Shown: positions 1-7,681 of the stretch, piece after piece | Layout: the number at the start of each line of letters is the position of its first letter | Numbering within the stretch: position 1 is the stretch's first letter | Assembly: GCA_963770375.1 (NCBI GenBank) | Contig: CAVYPM010000023.1 | Coordinates: forward strand, 1-35,146 | Length of the DNA: 35,146 nucleotides | Reading direction: 5' to 3' | Source of the DNA: DASVBE01 sp963770375 | Lineage (GTDB): Bacteria > Actinomycetota > Actinomycetes > Streptosporangiales > Streptosporangiaceae | Notes under the pieces: generated by a model | What the model was told of the DNA's origin: nothing | What the model saw: only the letters and a program-made list of their open reading frames with translations | The model's database searches: none | Made by a program: the position numbers and the translations under genes

Positions 1-52
1 CAGGGACACCGGAAATCCTCCGTGATCATGAAGGAGATCCGGCTGGGCAGGA

Positions 53-328
53 TCAGGCGGCGCGGCTGACCCGGCTGAGAGGGCCGCGGAAGGCCTCGGC
101 GACGGCGCCGCGGGCCCACTGCATCCGGGCGGCCGCGATCTCCGGGTGCTCGCCGTACTCCTGGGCTACCTGGGCGGCGCAGCCGCAGTCGCCGTACTGC
201 CGCATGGCGGCGGCCACGGCCCGGCGGACCTGGCGCGCGTCCGGGTGCTCGGAGCGCTGCAGCGCGGACACGAACAGGGCCTCGCAGCGCACCGCGCTGA
301 CACTGGGTTGATGCCTCTCCGGCCGCAT
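53..328 (-). CDS. small hypothetical protein
   Basis: Encodes about 91 residues beginning MRPERHQPS. It has no signal peptide, membrane segment or recognised catalytic motif. It is rich in Ala and Arg, with a Cys-Gly-Cys (GDCGCAA) in the middle and predicted helical character throughout. I chose the second of two tandem ATGs (328, the other at 331) because a GGGGAGG ribosome site lies about 5 bases upstream of it. An open frame continues to 370 but has no better start. The gene is divergent from the large LuxR-type regulator on the other strand, with about 190 bases between. Function is not recognised; I infer a real gene from the ribosome site and protein-like composition. Confidence 0.6.
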   Translation of the reverse strand: MRPERHQPSVSAVRCEALFVSALQRSEHPDARQVRRAVAAAMRQYGDCGCAAQVAQEYGEHPEIAAARMQWARGAVAEAFRGPLSRVSRAA

Positions 329-516
329 CATGGCCTCCCCGCAGTTTGACACCTCAACTACTTCACGCATGGCAGGCGCGTCCGGTTCGGCTGCGGTGGC
401 ACCCGGACCGGGCGCTGCTCAGTAAGAGGCGGTTTGGCCCGGATAGATACCGCCGGCCGGTCCCCAGGTGGTGGCTGCCCAGGCGGCCGCGGGCGACCTA
501 CGGTGGAGGGGTGCTG

Positions 517-3500
517 GTGGAGCGGGACCGCGAGCTGGCCGCCCTCGACGCGCTGCTGGACCGAGGCGGCGCACTGGTGATCGAGGGCGGGGCCGGGATC
601 GGCAAGACCGCGCTGGCCGCGGCGGCCGCCGCGGCGGCCCGGCAGCGCGGCTGGCGGGTGCTCCGCGGCTGCGGATCGGAGCTGGAAAGCGGCTTCGCCT
701 TCGGCGTGGTCCGCCAGCTGCTCGAGCGGATGCTGGCCGAGGCGGGCCCGGAGCAGCGGGCCGGCCTGCTGGCGGGTCCGGCCCAGCCGGTCGCCGGGCT
801 GCTGGCCGGGCCGCCCGGGGAGCTCGCGGCGCAGGACGCGTCGTTCGCGATCCGGCATGGTCTGTACTGGCTGATCGTTCACCTGGCCGCCGGGCAGCCG
901 GTGCTGATCATCGTGGACGACGCGCACTGGGCGGACGAGCCCTCGCTGCGCTGGCTGGCCTACCTGGCCACCCGCCTGGACGGGCTGGGCGCCGCGCTGC
1001 TGGTGGCCCTGCGGCCCGCCGAGGCGGCCAGCCGGGCCGGGCCGCTGCAGGCGGTGCGGGAGGCCGCGGCCGCGGTCCGCCCGGCGGTGCTGACCGGCGA
1101 CGGGGTCGCGGTGCTGGCCCGGGCCGCCCTGGGGGAGGGCGTGCCGGGCGACCAGTGCGCGGCACTGCGCGCGGCCAGCGGCGGTAACCCGTTCTACCTC
1201 AGCGAACTGCTCCGGGCCACGCTCGCGGCGCCCGCCGCCACGCAGGCCGGCCCAGCAACCGCCCCGACCGTCCCGGCCACCTCGTCTGACCCGGCGGACC
1301 CAGCTGGCCAGGCCAGCGAGGCGGACCCGGCCGGGCCAGCGGTAGCCCCGGCCGCCGAGGCAGACACGGCAGGCCCGGTTAGCCCGGCACATCCAGCTGG
1401 GATGGCCAGCCCGGCTGGGATGGCCGGGGCCGCGAGTGAGGCTGTGGTCCGGCATGTCGAGGCGCGGATCCAGCGGCTGGATCCAGGGGCCGCGGCCCTG
1501 GCCCAGGCGGTGGCCGCGCTCGGGGACGGCGGCCGGCTGCGGCACGCCGCCGCCGTGGCCGGGCTGGATATGCCGGCCGCCATCCGGCTGGCGGCCGATC
1601 TGGTCCGGGTCGAGGTGCTGGCCGCCGCCGACCCGCCGGGCTTTCTGCACCCGATCGTGCGCGACGCGGTCGAGGCCGCCGCCACCAGCGACCAGCGCGA
1701 CGCCGCGCACCGGCGCGCGGCCCGCGAGCTCGACCGGGACGGCGCCGCGCCCGGGCAGGTGGCCGCGCATCTGATGCGTGTTCACCCGGCTGAGGATCCG
1801 TGGGTGGTGACGCGGCTGCGGCAGGCGGCCCGGGCTGCGGCGCAGGCCGGATCGCCCGGCCCGGCCGGAGAATTGCTGCGTCGTGCGCTGGCGGAGCCGC
1901 CACTGCGGGCGGACCGGCTCGCCGTGCTGGGCGAGCTGGCCGCGGCGGACGCGAACGCCGGGCGGGAGACCGCGCTGGCCTGGCTGGAGGAAGCCCTGGC
2001 GCTGACCGAGGACCCGCGCCAGCGGGCCGCGATCGCGCACGAGGTGGCGCGGACCTACGCCGCGCTGTTCCGCTGGGTGGAGGCGGCCGACGTCACCAGC
2101 CGGGCGCTGGCCGAGCTTGGCGACCGGGACCCGGAGCTGGCCGCCCAGCTGGAAGCCGAGCTCGCGGTGGCGGGGATGCACGACGCCCGGCGGGCCGCGC
2201 TGGTCGCCCCGGCCATCAGCCGGCTGACGGCCAGGCGCGGATCCGGAGCCAGTCCTGGCACCGGGTCCGGGCCTGCGGTGGTCGCCGGATCCGGAGGCGG
2301 GCCTGGGCCCGCAGCTGTCGCCGGGACGGGGGACGGAGCTGGACCTGCAGCGGGTACCGGAGCCGGGGACTGGCCTGGGCCTGGGGTGGGCGCCGGAGCC
2401 GGGGACGGCCGGACGGCTGAGGCGCTGGCTGTCGCTCAGGGTATGGCCGCGTTGCTCACCGGCCAGCCTGCGGATCTGGCTGGCGGGGTGCTCGAGGCTG
2501 CGCTGGCCGCCGCGCCGCCTGCTGCGGCTAACTGGGACACCCGCGCCGCGCTCCTGTGGGCGCTGATTACCGCGGAGCGGTTCGGGCCGGTGGCGGCCGC
2601 GCTGCCGGCCATGACCAACGCCGCCAGCCAGGCCGGCAGCGCCCGCGGGCTGATCGCCGTGCACAGCGCGGCGGGCCTGCTGCACCTGCGGCTGGGCGCG
2701 CTGCCCGAGGCCGACGGGGCGGCCCGGGTGGCCGTGGCGGTCCTGCGGGACGGCGACTTCGCGGCGGGACTGGGCGTGGCCGCGGTCGCGGCCGAGATCG
2801 CGACCGAATCGGGAGAGCTCGACGAAGCGGATGCCCTGCTGGACCTGATCCCGCCCGGGCCGCCCGGCGTGATCAGCGTGCTCGTCCCGGCCGCCAGGGG
2901 ACGGCTGCACCTGGCCCGCGGCGACGGCCCGCGGGCGCTGGCCTGCTTCGAGGCCTGCCTGGCCATGCTGCACCCGGACGTGTGGGGGATCGGCGTCCGC
3001 GAGGCCGGCTACCTGCACGCCCGGTCCGGCGCCGCGCAGGCCCTGCTGCTCACCGGGGACCAGGACCGGGCCCGGGCGCTGGCTCAGGCCGAGCTGGCCG
3101 ACGCGCGGGAGTTCGGCGGCCGCCGGGCGCTCGGCGTCGCGCTGCGGGCTGCCGGGCTGGCCCAGGACCAGACCGACGGCGGGCTCGCGCTTCTGGCCGA
3201 GTCCGCGGAGGTGCTGCGCGGGAGCCCGGCCCGGCTGGAGCGGGCCCGGTCGCTGACCGAGCTGGGCGCTGCGCTGCGCCGGGCCGGGCAGCGGACCGCG
3301 GCCCGGCCGCTGCTGGCCGAGGCGCTCGACCTGGCGTCGCGGTGCGGGGCCCGCCCGCTGGCCGGCCGGGCGCACGACGAGCTGATCGCCGCGGGCGGCC
3401 GGCCGCGGCGGGAACGCCAGTACGGGGTGGCCGCACTGACCCCCAGCGAGCTCCGGGTGGCCCGGCTGGCCGCGGACGGCAGGACCAACCGGGAGATCGC

Positions 3501-3696
3501 CCGCGGCCTGTACGTGACGCCGAAGACGGTGGAGACGCACCTGGCGCACGCCTACGCCAAGCTCGGCATCACCGGGCGCGCGGGGCTCGCCGCGGCGCTG
3601 GGCCGCGAAACCGCGGTGCTGGCCGGGGAAAGTTCAGGGGGCCCACCCCGAGGCGAGCAGAGGGCTGCGGGCCGCACAGTCGGGTCATCGGACTAG
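517..3696 (+). CDS. LAL-type LuxR family transcriptional regulator with N-terminal ATPase
   Basis: About 1059 residues. It begins with an AAA/STAND ATPase: Walker A GGAGIGKT at residues 24-31 and Walker B LIIVDDAHWAD starting near 130, the usual MalT/LAL form. A long TPR-like helical middle follows, and a C-terminal LuxR helix-turn-helix (LTPSELRVARLAADG, NREIA, VTPKTVETHL) spans about 974-1030. Such proteins bind ATP and a ligand, then activate nearby operons. The GTG at 517 has GGAGGG about 7 bases upstream and begins VERDRELAALD, the normal start of this family; the frame is open from 346 but that stretch is Arg/Pro-rich and unconvincing. Two low-complexity linkers interrupt the helical part: Pro/Ala-rich at about 234-306 and Gly/Ala/Pro-rich at about 574-633. 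The target is unknown; the downstream SnoaL-like gene lies only 16 bases away. Confidence 0.9.
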   Translation: MERDRELAALDALLDRGGALVIEGGAGIGKTALAAAAAAAARQRGWRVLRGCGSELESGFAFGVVRQLLERMLAEAGPEQRAGLLAGPAQPVAGLLAGPPGELAAQDASFAIRHGLYWLIVHLAAGQPVLIIVDDAHWADEPSLRWLAYLATRLDGLGAALLVALRPAEAASRAGPLQAVREAAAAVRPAVLTGDGVAVLARAALGEGVPGDQCAALRAASGGNPFYLSELLRATLAAPAATQAGPATAPTVPATSSDPADPAGQASEADPAGPAVAPAAEADTAGPVSPAHPAGMASPAGMAGAASEAVVRHVEARIQRLDPGAAALAQAVAALGDGGRLRHAAAVAGLDMPAAIRLAADLVRVEVLAAADPPGFLHPIVRDAVEAAATSDQRDAAHRRAARELDRDGAAPGQVAAHLMRVHPAEDPWVVTRLRQAARAAAQAGSPGPAGELLRRALAEPPLRADRLAVLGELAAADANAGRETALAWLEEALALTEDPRQRAAIAHEVARTYAALFRWVEAADVTSRALAELGDRDPELAAQLEAELAVAGMHDARRAALVAPAISRLTARRGSGASPGTGSGPAVVAGSGGGPGPAAVAGTGDGAGPAAGTGAGDWPGPGVGAGAGDGRTAEALAVAQGMAALLTGQPADLAGGVLEAALAAAPPAAANWDTRAALLWALITAERFGPVAAALPAMTNAASQAGSARGLIAVHSAAGLLHLRLGALPEADGAARVAVAVLRDGDFAAGLGVAAVAAEIATESGELDEADALLDLIPPGPPGVISVLVPAARGRLHLARGDGPRALACFEACLAMLHPDVWGIGVREAGYLHARSGAAQALLLTGDQDRARALAQAELADAREFGGRRALGVALRAAGLAQDQTDGGLALLAESAEVLRGSPARLERARSLTELGAALRRAGQRTAARPLLAEALDLASRCGARPLAGRAHDELIAAGGRPRRERQYGVAALTPSELRVARLAADGRTNREIARGLYVTPKTVETHLAHAYAKLGITGRAGLAAALGRETAVLAGESSGGPPRGEQRAAGRTVGSSD

Positions 3697-3712
3697 CGAA
3701 CGGAGACCCGTC

Positions 3713-4156
3713 ATGACCCAGCAGAACGCGGACCTGATCCTGCGCGCCTACGAGGCGTTCGGCCGCGGTGACCTCGGCACTGTCTTTTCCCTCCTGAGCC
3801 CGGGCATCACCTGGCACGTGCCCGGCCGCAGCCCGCTGTCCGGCGACTACACCGGCCACGAGCAGGTCGGCGGGTTCTTCGCCCGGACCATGGAGCTGTC
3901 CGGCGGCACGTTCACGATCGACATCACCGGCGTGCTGCCCGGCCCCGGCCCGGTCGTCGTCGTGCTCTGCACCGTCGCCGCCGAGCACGACGGCCAGTCC
4001 TGGTCCAGCCCCGAGGTGCAGGTCTGGAAGGTGGAGGGCGGGCAGGCGGTGGACTTCCGCGAGTTCCAGGGCGACGAGCACACCGAGGACGAGTTCTGGT
4101 CCGCGGCCGCGGCCAGCCTGGCCGCGGCCGGCGCAGGCGCGGGCGCCGCGGGCTGA
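3713..4156 (+). CDS. SnoaL-like / NTF2-fold protein
   Basis: 147 residues with the pattern of the SnoaL-like NTF2 superfamily: N-terminal helix with YEAFGRGDL, then ITWHVPGRSPLSGDYTGHEQV, and beta strands to VWKVEGGQAVDFREFQGDEH. These small cone-shaped barrels act as polyketide cyclases, ketosteroid-isomerase-like enzymes or ligand-binding proteins, so the substrate cannot be named. The ATG is preceded by a GGAG 7 bases upstream. The gene follows the LAL regulator by 16 bases and may share its transcript. It ends 8 bases before the convergent kinase-fold gene. The last dozen residues are a plain Ala/Gly tail. Confidence 0.85.
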   Translation: MTQQNADLILRAYEAFGRGDLGTVFSLLSPGITWHVPGRSPLSGDYTGHEQVGGFFARTMELSGGTFTIDITGVLPGPGPVVVVLCTVAAEHDGQSWSSPEVQVWKVEGGQAVDFREFQGDEHTEDEFWSAAAASLAAAGAGAGAAG

Positions 4157-4164
4157 GCCCGTCC

Positions 4165-5433
4165 TCAGCCGTCGCCGAAGTACCGGGGGTTCGACACGGC
4201 CAGCCGGGCGGCCACCTGGTCGGCCAGGGTGGCGTCCCGCGGAAGCTCGCCGAGTTCGAGCTCGCGGGCGACGATGGCCAGCACGTTGGCGGCGACCCGG
4301 GCGTGGAACGACAGCTGGCCGCTGGTGCCCGGCATGACGTGGTCGGTCAGGTAGCCGCGGACCGCGTCCAGCAGCTCGCTGGCGGTGGGCCGGCCGTGCG
4401 GGGCGGGGGACGGCTGCGGCTGGCCGGACGGGCGGGGCCGCCGGGCCGCGGCCGCCGCGGCGGCGTCCGGGTCCAGCAGCAGGAGCAGGTCCCACTCCTG
4501 CTCGCACACCCGGCGGCCGATCGCGGCCAGCTCGACCGAGCGGTGCGCGCCGGACAGGTGCGCCCAGGCCTGGTTCAGGCAGATGATCCCCCAGCGGAGC
4601 GTGCCGAAGATCTCCCACCAGCGCAGCTCGGCCAGGCTGATATCGGCCCCGCCCGCGGCCCGGTAGGCGGCCAGCAGCTCCTCGCGCGAGCCCAGGCCGG
4701 CCACCGGCGGGCCCGCCCCGAACCGCCACGCCTTCACGCACAGCCAGCCAAGGTCCTCGCCCGGGCTGCCCGCGTGCACCTGCTCCCAGTCGATGACCGC
4801 GTGCAGCGCCTCCGGGCCGACGATCAGGTTGCCGAGCCGCAGGTCGCCGTGCACGGTCACGCGTTTCCGCGGCGGCGGCGGGTCGGCCTCCAGCGCGGCC
4901 AGCGCCCGCTCGAACACCGGGCTGGGCGAGCCGAACCCGGCCAGTACCGCGCGCAGCCCGGGCAGCGGATCCGGGGCGGGCAGGTCCGCGGGCACGTCCA
5001 GCGCGTGCAGGCCCGCGGCGAACCGGCCGAGCTGGCCGGTCAGCACCTGCCGCGCGGCCGCGTAGGCGCCGTCGCGCAGGATCCGCCGGGCGATGGTCTC
5101 GCCCGGCACCCGGCGCATCACCAGCCCGGACGACCCCCACAGCTGCGGGCCGTCGTGGCTGAGCAGCACCTCGGGCACGGCCAGCCCGGCGGCCCCGGCC
5201 GCCGTGATCGCCGCGGCCTCCCGGCCCATCGACCCCGGCTCGCCCGGCCGGCCCGGCGGGTCCCGGCGCAGTACCAGGCCGGCCCGGGTGCCGTCCGCGC
5301 CGACGGCGTCGAACGACCAGGTCTCCCGGGACGCGCCGCCGGTCATCCGGGCCAGCCCCTCGACGGTGACCGGGCCGAGCACGCCCCGCAGCGCGGCCGC
5401 GAGCCCCGCCGCCAGCTCCGCCGCGTCCGTCAC
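4165..5433 (-). CDS. APH-fold phosphotransferase fused to DUF6285 domain
   Basis: 422 residues. Residues 1 to about 300 have the aminoglycoside phosphotransferase (APH/choline kinase) fold: TGGASRETWSF near 31-41 as the nucleotide loop, HGDLRLGN at 195-202 as catalytic loop (Asp197, Asn202) and IDWE with Asp215 as metal ligand. The last 85 residues (PTASELLDAVRGYL to NPRY) resemble DUF6285, often fused to or next to this kinase type. The GTG start overlaps the stop of the acyl-CoA dehydrogenase gene by four bases (GTGA), so translation is probably coupled. This kinase-plus-dehydrogenase pairing mirrors the domains of animal ACAD10/ACAD11, where the kinase phosphorylates a hydroxyacyl-CoA before elimination. 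The substrate is inferred, and aminoglycoside resistance is unlikely in this setting. Confidence 0.88.
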   Translation of the reverse strand: MTDAAELAAGLAAALRGVLGPVTVEGLARMTGGASRETWSFDAVGADGTRAGLVLRRDPPGRPGEPGSMGREAAAITAAGAAGLAVPEVLLSHDGPQLWGSSGLVMRRVPGETIARRILRDGAYAAARQVLTGQLGRFAAGLHALDVPADLPAPDPLPGLRAVLAGFGSPSPVFERALAALEADPPPPRKRVTVHGDLRLGNLIVGPEALHAVIDWEQVHAGSPGEDLGWLCVKAWRFGAGPPVAGLGSREELLAAYRAAGGADISLAELRWWEIFGTLRWGIICLNQAWAHLSGAHRSVELAAIGRRVCEQEWDLLLLLDPDAAAAAAARRPRPSGQPQPSPAPHGRPTASELLDAVRGYLTDHVMPGTSGQLSFHARVAANVLAIVARELELGELPRDATLADQVAARLAVSNPRYFGDG

Positions 5434-6764
5434 CGCCCGGTCACGCCCGCGGCCGCGCCGTCCGCCGCACCCGCCGCCGCGCCGCCGTCCGCCCCGTTCT
5501 CGGTCACCCCCTTGGGCGCCCGCTGGCGCATGAAGCCGAACATGTACCCGGCCACCCGGCGCATCTGGATCTCCTCGGCGCCCTCGGTGATCCGGTACCG
5601 GCGGTGGTGCCGGTAGATGTGCTCGAACGGCTTGTGCCGCGAGTAGCCCAGGCCGCCGTGCACCTGCATGGCCCGGTCCGCGGCCTCGCAGCACAGCCGG
5701 TTGGCCCAGTAGTTGCACATGGACACCTTGTCCGAGGCGGAGAACGGCCCCTGCGTGTCCATCAGCCAGGCCGTCTTGTGGATCAGCGCGCGCAGCATCT
5801 CGCACTGGGTCTGCAGCTCGACGAGCGGGAACTGGATGGCCTGATTGGCCGCCAGCGGCTTGCCGAAAGGCCTGCGCTCCAGCGCGTAGGCCACCGACTC
5901 GTTGATGCAGAACTGGGCGGCGCCCAGGCTCGAGGCGGCCTGCCGGATCCGGTTCTCGTTGAAGAAGTGCTGCACCACCTGCAGGCCGCGGCCCTCGCCG
6001 CCGAACACGGCGCGGCCCGGCACCCGCACGTCACGCAGCCGGACGTGCGCGTGGTCGGTCGGCATGTTGAACGTCCACAGGTACTCCTCCACGGTGAAGC
6101 CGGGGGAGCTGACCGGGGTCAGGAACGCGGTGATGCCGTCGCCGTCGCCGGGCTTGCCGCTGGTGCGGGCGAAGACCAGGTCGTGCGAGGCCACGTGCAC
6201 GCCGGTGTTGAAGGTCTTCTCGCCGTTGATGATCCAGTCGCTGCCGTCCCGGACCGCGGTGGTCTCCATGAACGTGGCGTCCGAGCCGTGGGCCGGCTCG
6301 GTGATGCCGAACGCGAAGCCCCGGCGGCCCGCGGCCAGCAGCTCCACCCACTCCGCCTGCTGCTCCTGGCTGCCGTAGTGCAGCATCAGCAGCAGGCCGA
6401 CGTTGTTGCCCACGATCATGTGCTCGTTCTGCAGGTCGCAGTGCAGGCCCAGGCCCTTGGCGGCGAGGTGCTCGCGGATCACCGCCATGCCCAGGTTGGT
6501 GCCGTCCCGGCCGCCGTACTTCGCCGGGAACGCGTACCGGAAGTGCCCGGCCGCGTCCGCCCGCCGCTTGGCCTCGGCCAGCAGCGCCTCCCAGTCCCGG
6601 TTCGGCAGGCCGCCGCGGTCCCAGTCGGTGCGCGCGTCCTCGCGCCGGTAGTCGAAGAACCTGATGTTGTCGTCCTGCTGCTCCAGCGGGCGGATCTCCC
6701 GCTCGATGAACTCGTCCAGTTCGCCCAGGTATGCGGCCAGATCGGCCGGGATCGCGAAGTCCAC
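5430..6764 (-). CDS. acyl-CoA dehydrogenase
   Basis: 444 residues from the GTG at 6764 (VDFAIPADLAAYLGELD), the usual N-terminus of this subfamily, which has FIEREIRPLEQQDDNIRFFD near 19-38. It shows the FAD/substrate-binding middle ITEPAHGSD at 154-162, IINGEKTFNTG after it, and a C-terminal helical domain with TEGAEEIQ at 393-400, where the catalytic glutamate normally sits. It should be a soluble FAD enzyme that oxidises an acyl-CoA. The last 25 residues are an Ala/Gly-rich tail. The frame extends to an ATG at 6812 that would overlap the divergent TetR start; I reject it because it crosses the promoter/operator. No clear ribosome site precedes 6764. First gene of a two-gene operon, probably repressed by the TetR protein. 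Confidence 0.92.
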   Translation of the reverse strand: MDFAIPADLAAYLGELDEFIEREIRPLEQQDDNIRFFDYRREDARTDWDRGGLPNRDWEALLAEAKRRADAAGHFRYAFPAKYGGRDGTNLGMAVIREHLAAKGLGLHCDLQNEHMIVGNNVGLLLMLHYGSQEQQAEWVELLAAGRRGFAFGITEPAHGSDATFMETTAVRDGSDWIINGEKTFNTGVHVASHDLVFARTSGKPGDGDGITAFLTPVSSPGFTVEEYLWTFNMPTDHAHVRLRDVRVPGRAVFGGEGRGLQVVQHFFNENRIRQAASSLGAAQFCINESVAYALERRPFGKPLAANQAIQFPLVELQTQCEMLRALIHKTAWLMDTQGPFSASDKVSMCNYWANRLCCEAADRAMQVHGGLGYSRHKPFEHIYRHHRRYRITEGAEEIQMRRVAGYMFGFMRQRAPKGVTENGADGGAAAGAADGAAAGVTGR

Positions 6765-6774
6765 GTAGCCAAGT

Positions 6775-6803
6775 TTGTTCTTGAACGATCGTTCTTGTAT
6801 AGT
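6775..6803 (+). promoter_or_regulatory. TetR gene promoter with operator in the -35/-10 spacer
   Basis: TTGTTC (6775-6780) and TATAGT (6798-6803) are spaced by 17 bases and fit a housekeeping promoter for the TetR gene. The -10 ends 7 bases before its ATG, so the transcript would be leaderless. The perfect 12-base palindrome GAACGATCGTTC (6783-6794) fills the spacer, and another GTTC at 6777-6780 makes a third half-site. A repressor bound here would block this promoter and also sits just upstream of the divergent acyl-CoA dehydrogenase start. Seen in sequence; the binding protein is inferred. Confidence 0.75.
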
Positions 6804-6810
6804 CGCTGGC

Positions 6811-7395
6811 ATGCCCCGTCCCCGGGAGTTCGAGCCCGAGCAGGTCCTGGACACCGCCATGCGCGAGTTCTGGGCCCGCGGCTACCGGGCCACCTCCGTG
6901 GACGACCTGGTGCGGGCCACCGGGGTCAAGCCGGGCAGCCTGTACAGCGCGTTCCCGGGCGGCAAGCACGCGCTGCTGATGGGCTCGCTGGACCGGTACT
7001 CCCGGCTGGTGGTCCCGGAGAAGCTCGGCGACCTGTCCGAGCCGGGCGCGTCACTGGCCGAGGTCCGGGCCTACTTCGACGGGCTGGTGAGCGACCTGCT
7101 CAGCCCGGAGGGCCGGCAGGGCTGCCTGCTGGTCAACAGCGCGATCGAGAACGCCGCGGTGGACCCCGAGGTCGCCGCGGTGGTCCGCGGGCACCACGCC
7201 CGCCTGGAGAACTGCTTCACCACCGCGCTGCGCACTGCCCAGCAGCGCGGCGAGATCCCGGCCGCGGTGGACCCGGTAGCGCGGGCCAAGGGCCTGGTCG
7301 CCGCCAGCCAGGGGCTGATGGTCATCGGCAAGGCCAACCCCGACGAGGAGGTGCTGCGCGCGATCGTCGACAGCGCGTTCGCCGGGCTCCTGTGA
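6811..7395 (+). CDS. TetR family transcriptional regulator
   Basis: 194 residues beginning MPRPREFEPEQVLDTAM. The N-terminal helix-turn-helix is clear: FWARGYRATSVDDLVRATG with recognition helix VKPGSLYSAF at about residues 22-50. The C-terminal ligand-binding part contains GCLLVNSAIE and a helix with TTALRTAQQRGEI, similar to TetR proteins that control oxidoreductase and acyl-CoA genes. There is no ribosome site; the -10 TATAGT is 7 bases from the ATG, so translation is probably leaderless. The protein likely represses itself and the divergent dehydrogenase/kinase operon through the palindrome between them. The ligand is unknown, plausibly an acyl-CoA. Confidence 0.9.
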   Translation: MPRPREFEPEQVLDTAMREFWARGYRATSVDDLVRATGVKPGSLYSAFPGGKHALLMGSLDRYSRLVVPEKLGDLSEPGASLAEVRAYFDGLVSDLLSPEGRQGCLLVNSAIENAAVDPEVAAVVRGHHARLENCFTTALRTAQQRGEIPAAVDPVARAKGLVAASQGLMVIGKANPDEEVLRAIVDSAFAGLL

Positions 7396-7471
7396 TCCGG
7401 GCCCTGGCCTGCGATCCGGTGTGACCGCACGCGCCGGGCGGCCCGCCCCAGCGAGCCGTAATCCATCCTGA

Positions 7472-7657
7472 TCTATTGCGGTAGAGGAACATGCGCAGCG
7501 GGGCCTGGGCAAGGTCGCCCAGGTCCCCGGCATCGAGTGCGCGGGCACCTACCAGGCCAGGCCTGCGCGGGTGTTCGGGTTCGGCGAGCTCCCCGAGGCG
7601 CACCGGATCATGGAAGCGGGCACGGCCGGCGGCAAGATGGCCGCCACCGTGGACTGA
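7472..7657 (+). pseudogene. remnant of zinc-type alcohol dehydrogenase / quinone oxidoreductase
   Basis: A 61-codon frame, bounded by a stop at 7469-7471 and ending in TGA at 7657, has no plausible start codon. It reads like two ends of an MDR oxidoreductase joined together: QRGLGKVAQVPGIECAG resembles the N-terminal catalytic domain around PG-x-ECAG, and ELPEAHRIMEAGTAGGKMA resembles the usual C-terminal EAHR-x-MEAG-x-x-GK strand. The roughly 200 residues of nucleotide-binding domain expected between them are absent, so I infer an internal deletion leaving a non-functional scar. It lies between the TetR gene and the SCO6745-family gene; the intact gene may once have been the TetR neighbour. 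Confidence 0.55.
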
Positions 7658-7681
7658 CGCTGGGCGGCGGTTTCCGGTTGG

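Noticed and set aside
346..516. Longer start for the LAL regulator at 346
   Set aside because: The extra 57 residues are Arg/Pro/Trp-rich, lack family similarity, and a strong ribosome site favours 517.
358..3549. 1063-codon open frame opposite the LAL regulator
   Set aside because: Arg/Gly/Pro/Gln-rich translation with no domain; it is the GC-driven antisense shadow of a clear gene.
4165..5433. Aminoglycoside resistance gene
   Set aside because: The APH fold is shared, but coupling to an acyl-CoA dehydrogenase and the DUF6285 tail point to acyl metabolism.
6765..6812. Longer start for the acyl-CoA dehydrogenase at ATG 6812
   Set aside because: It overlaps the divergent TetR ATG and runs through its promoter and operator; family N-termini begin at the VDFAIP position.
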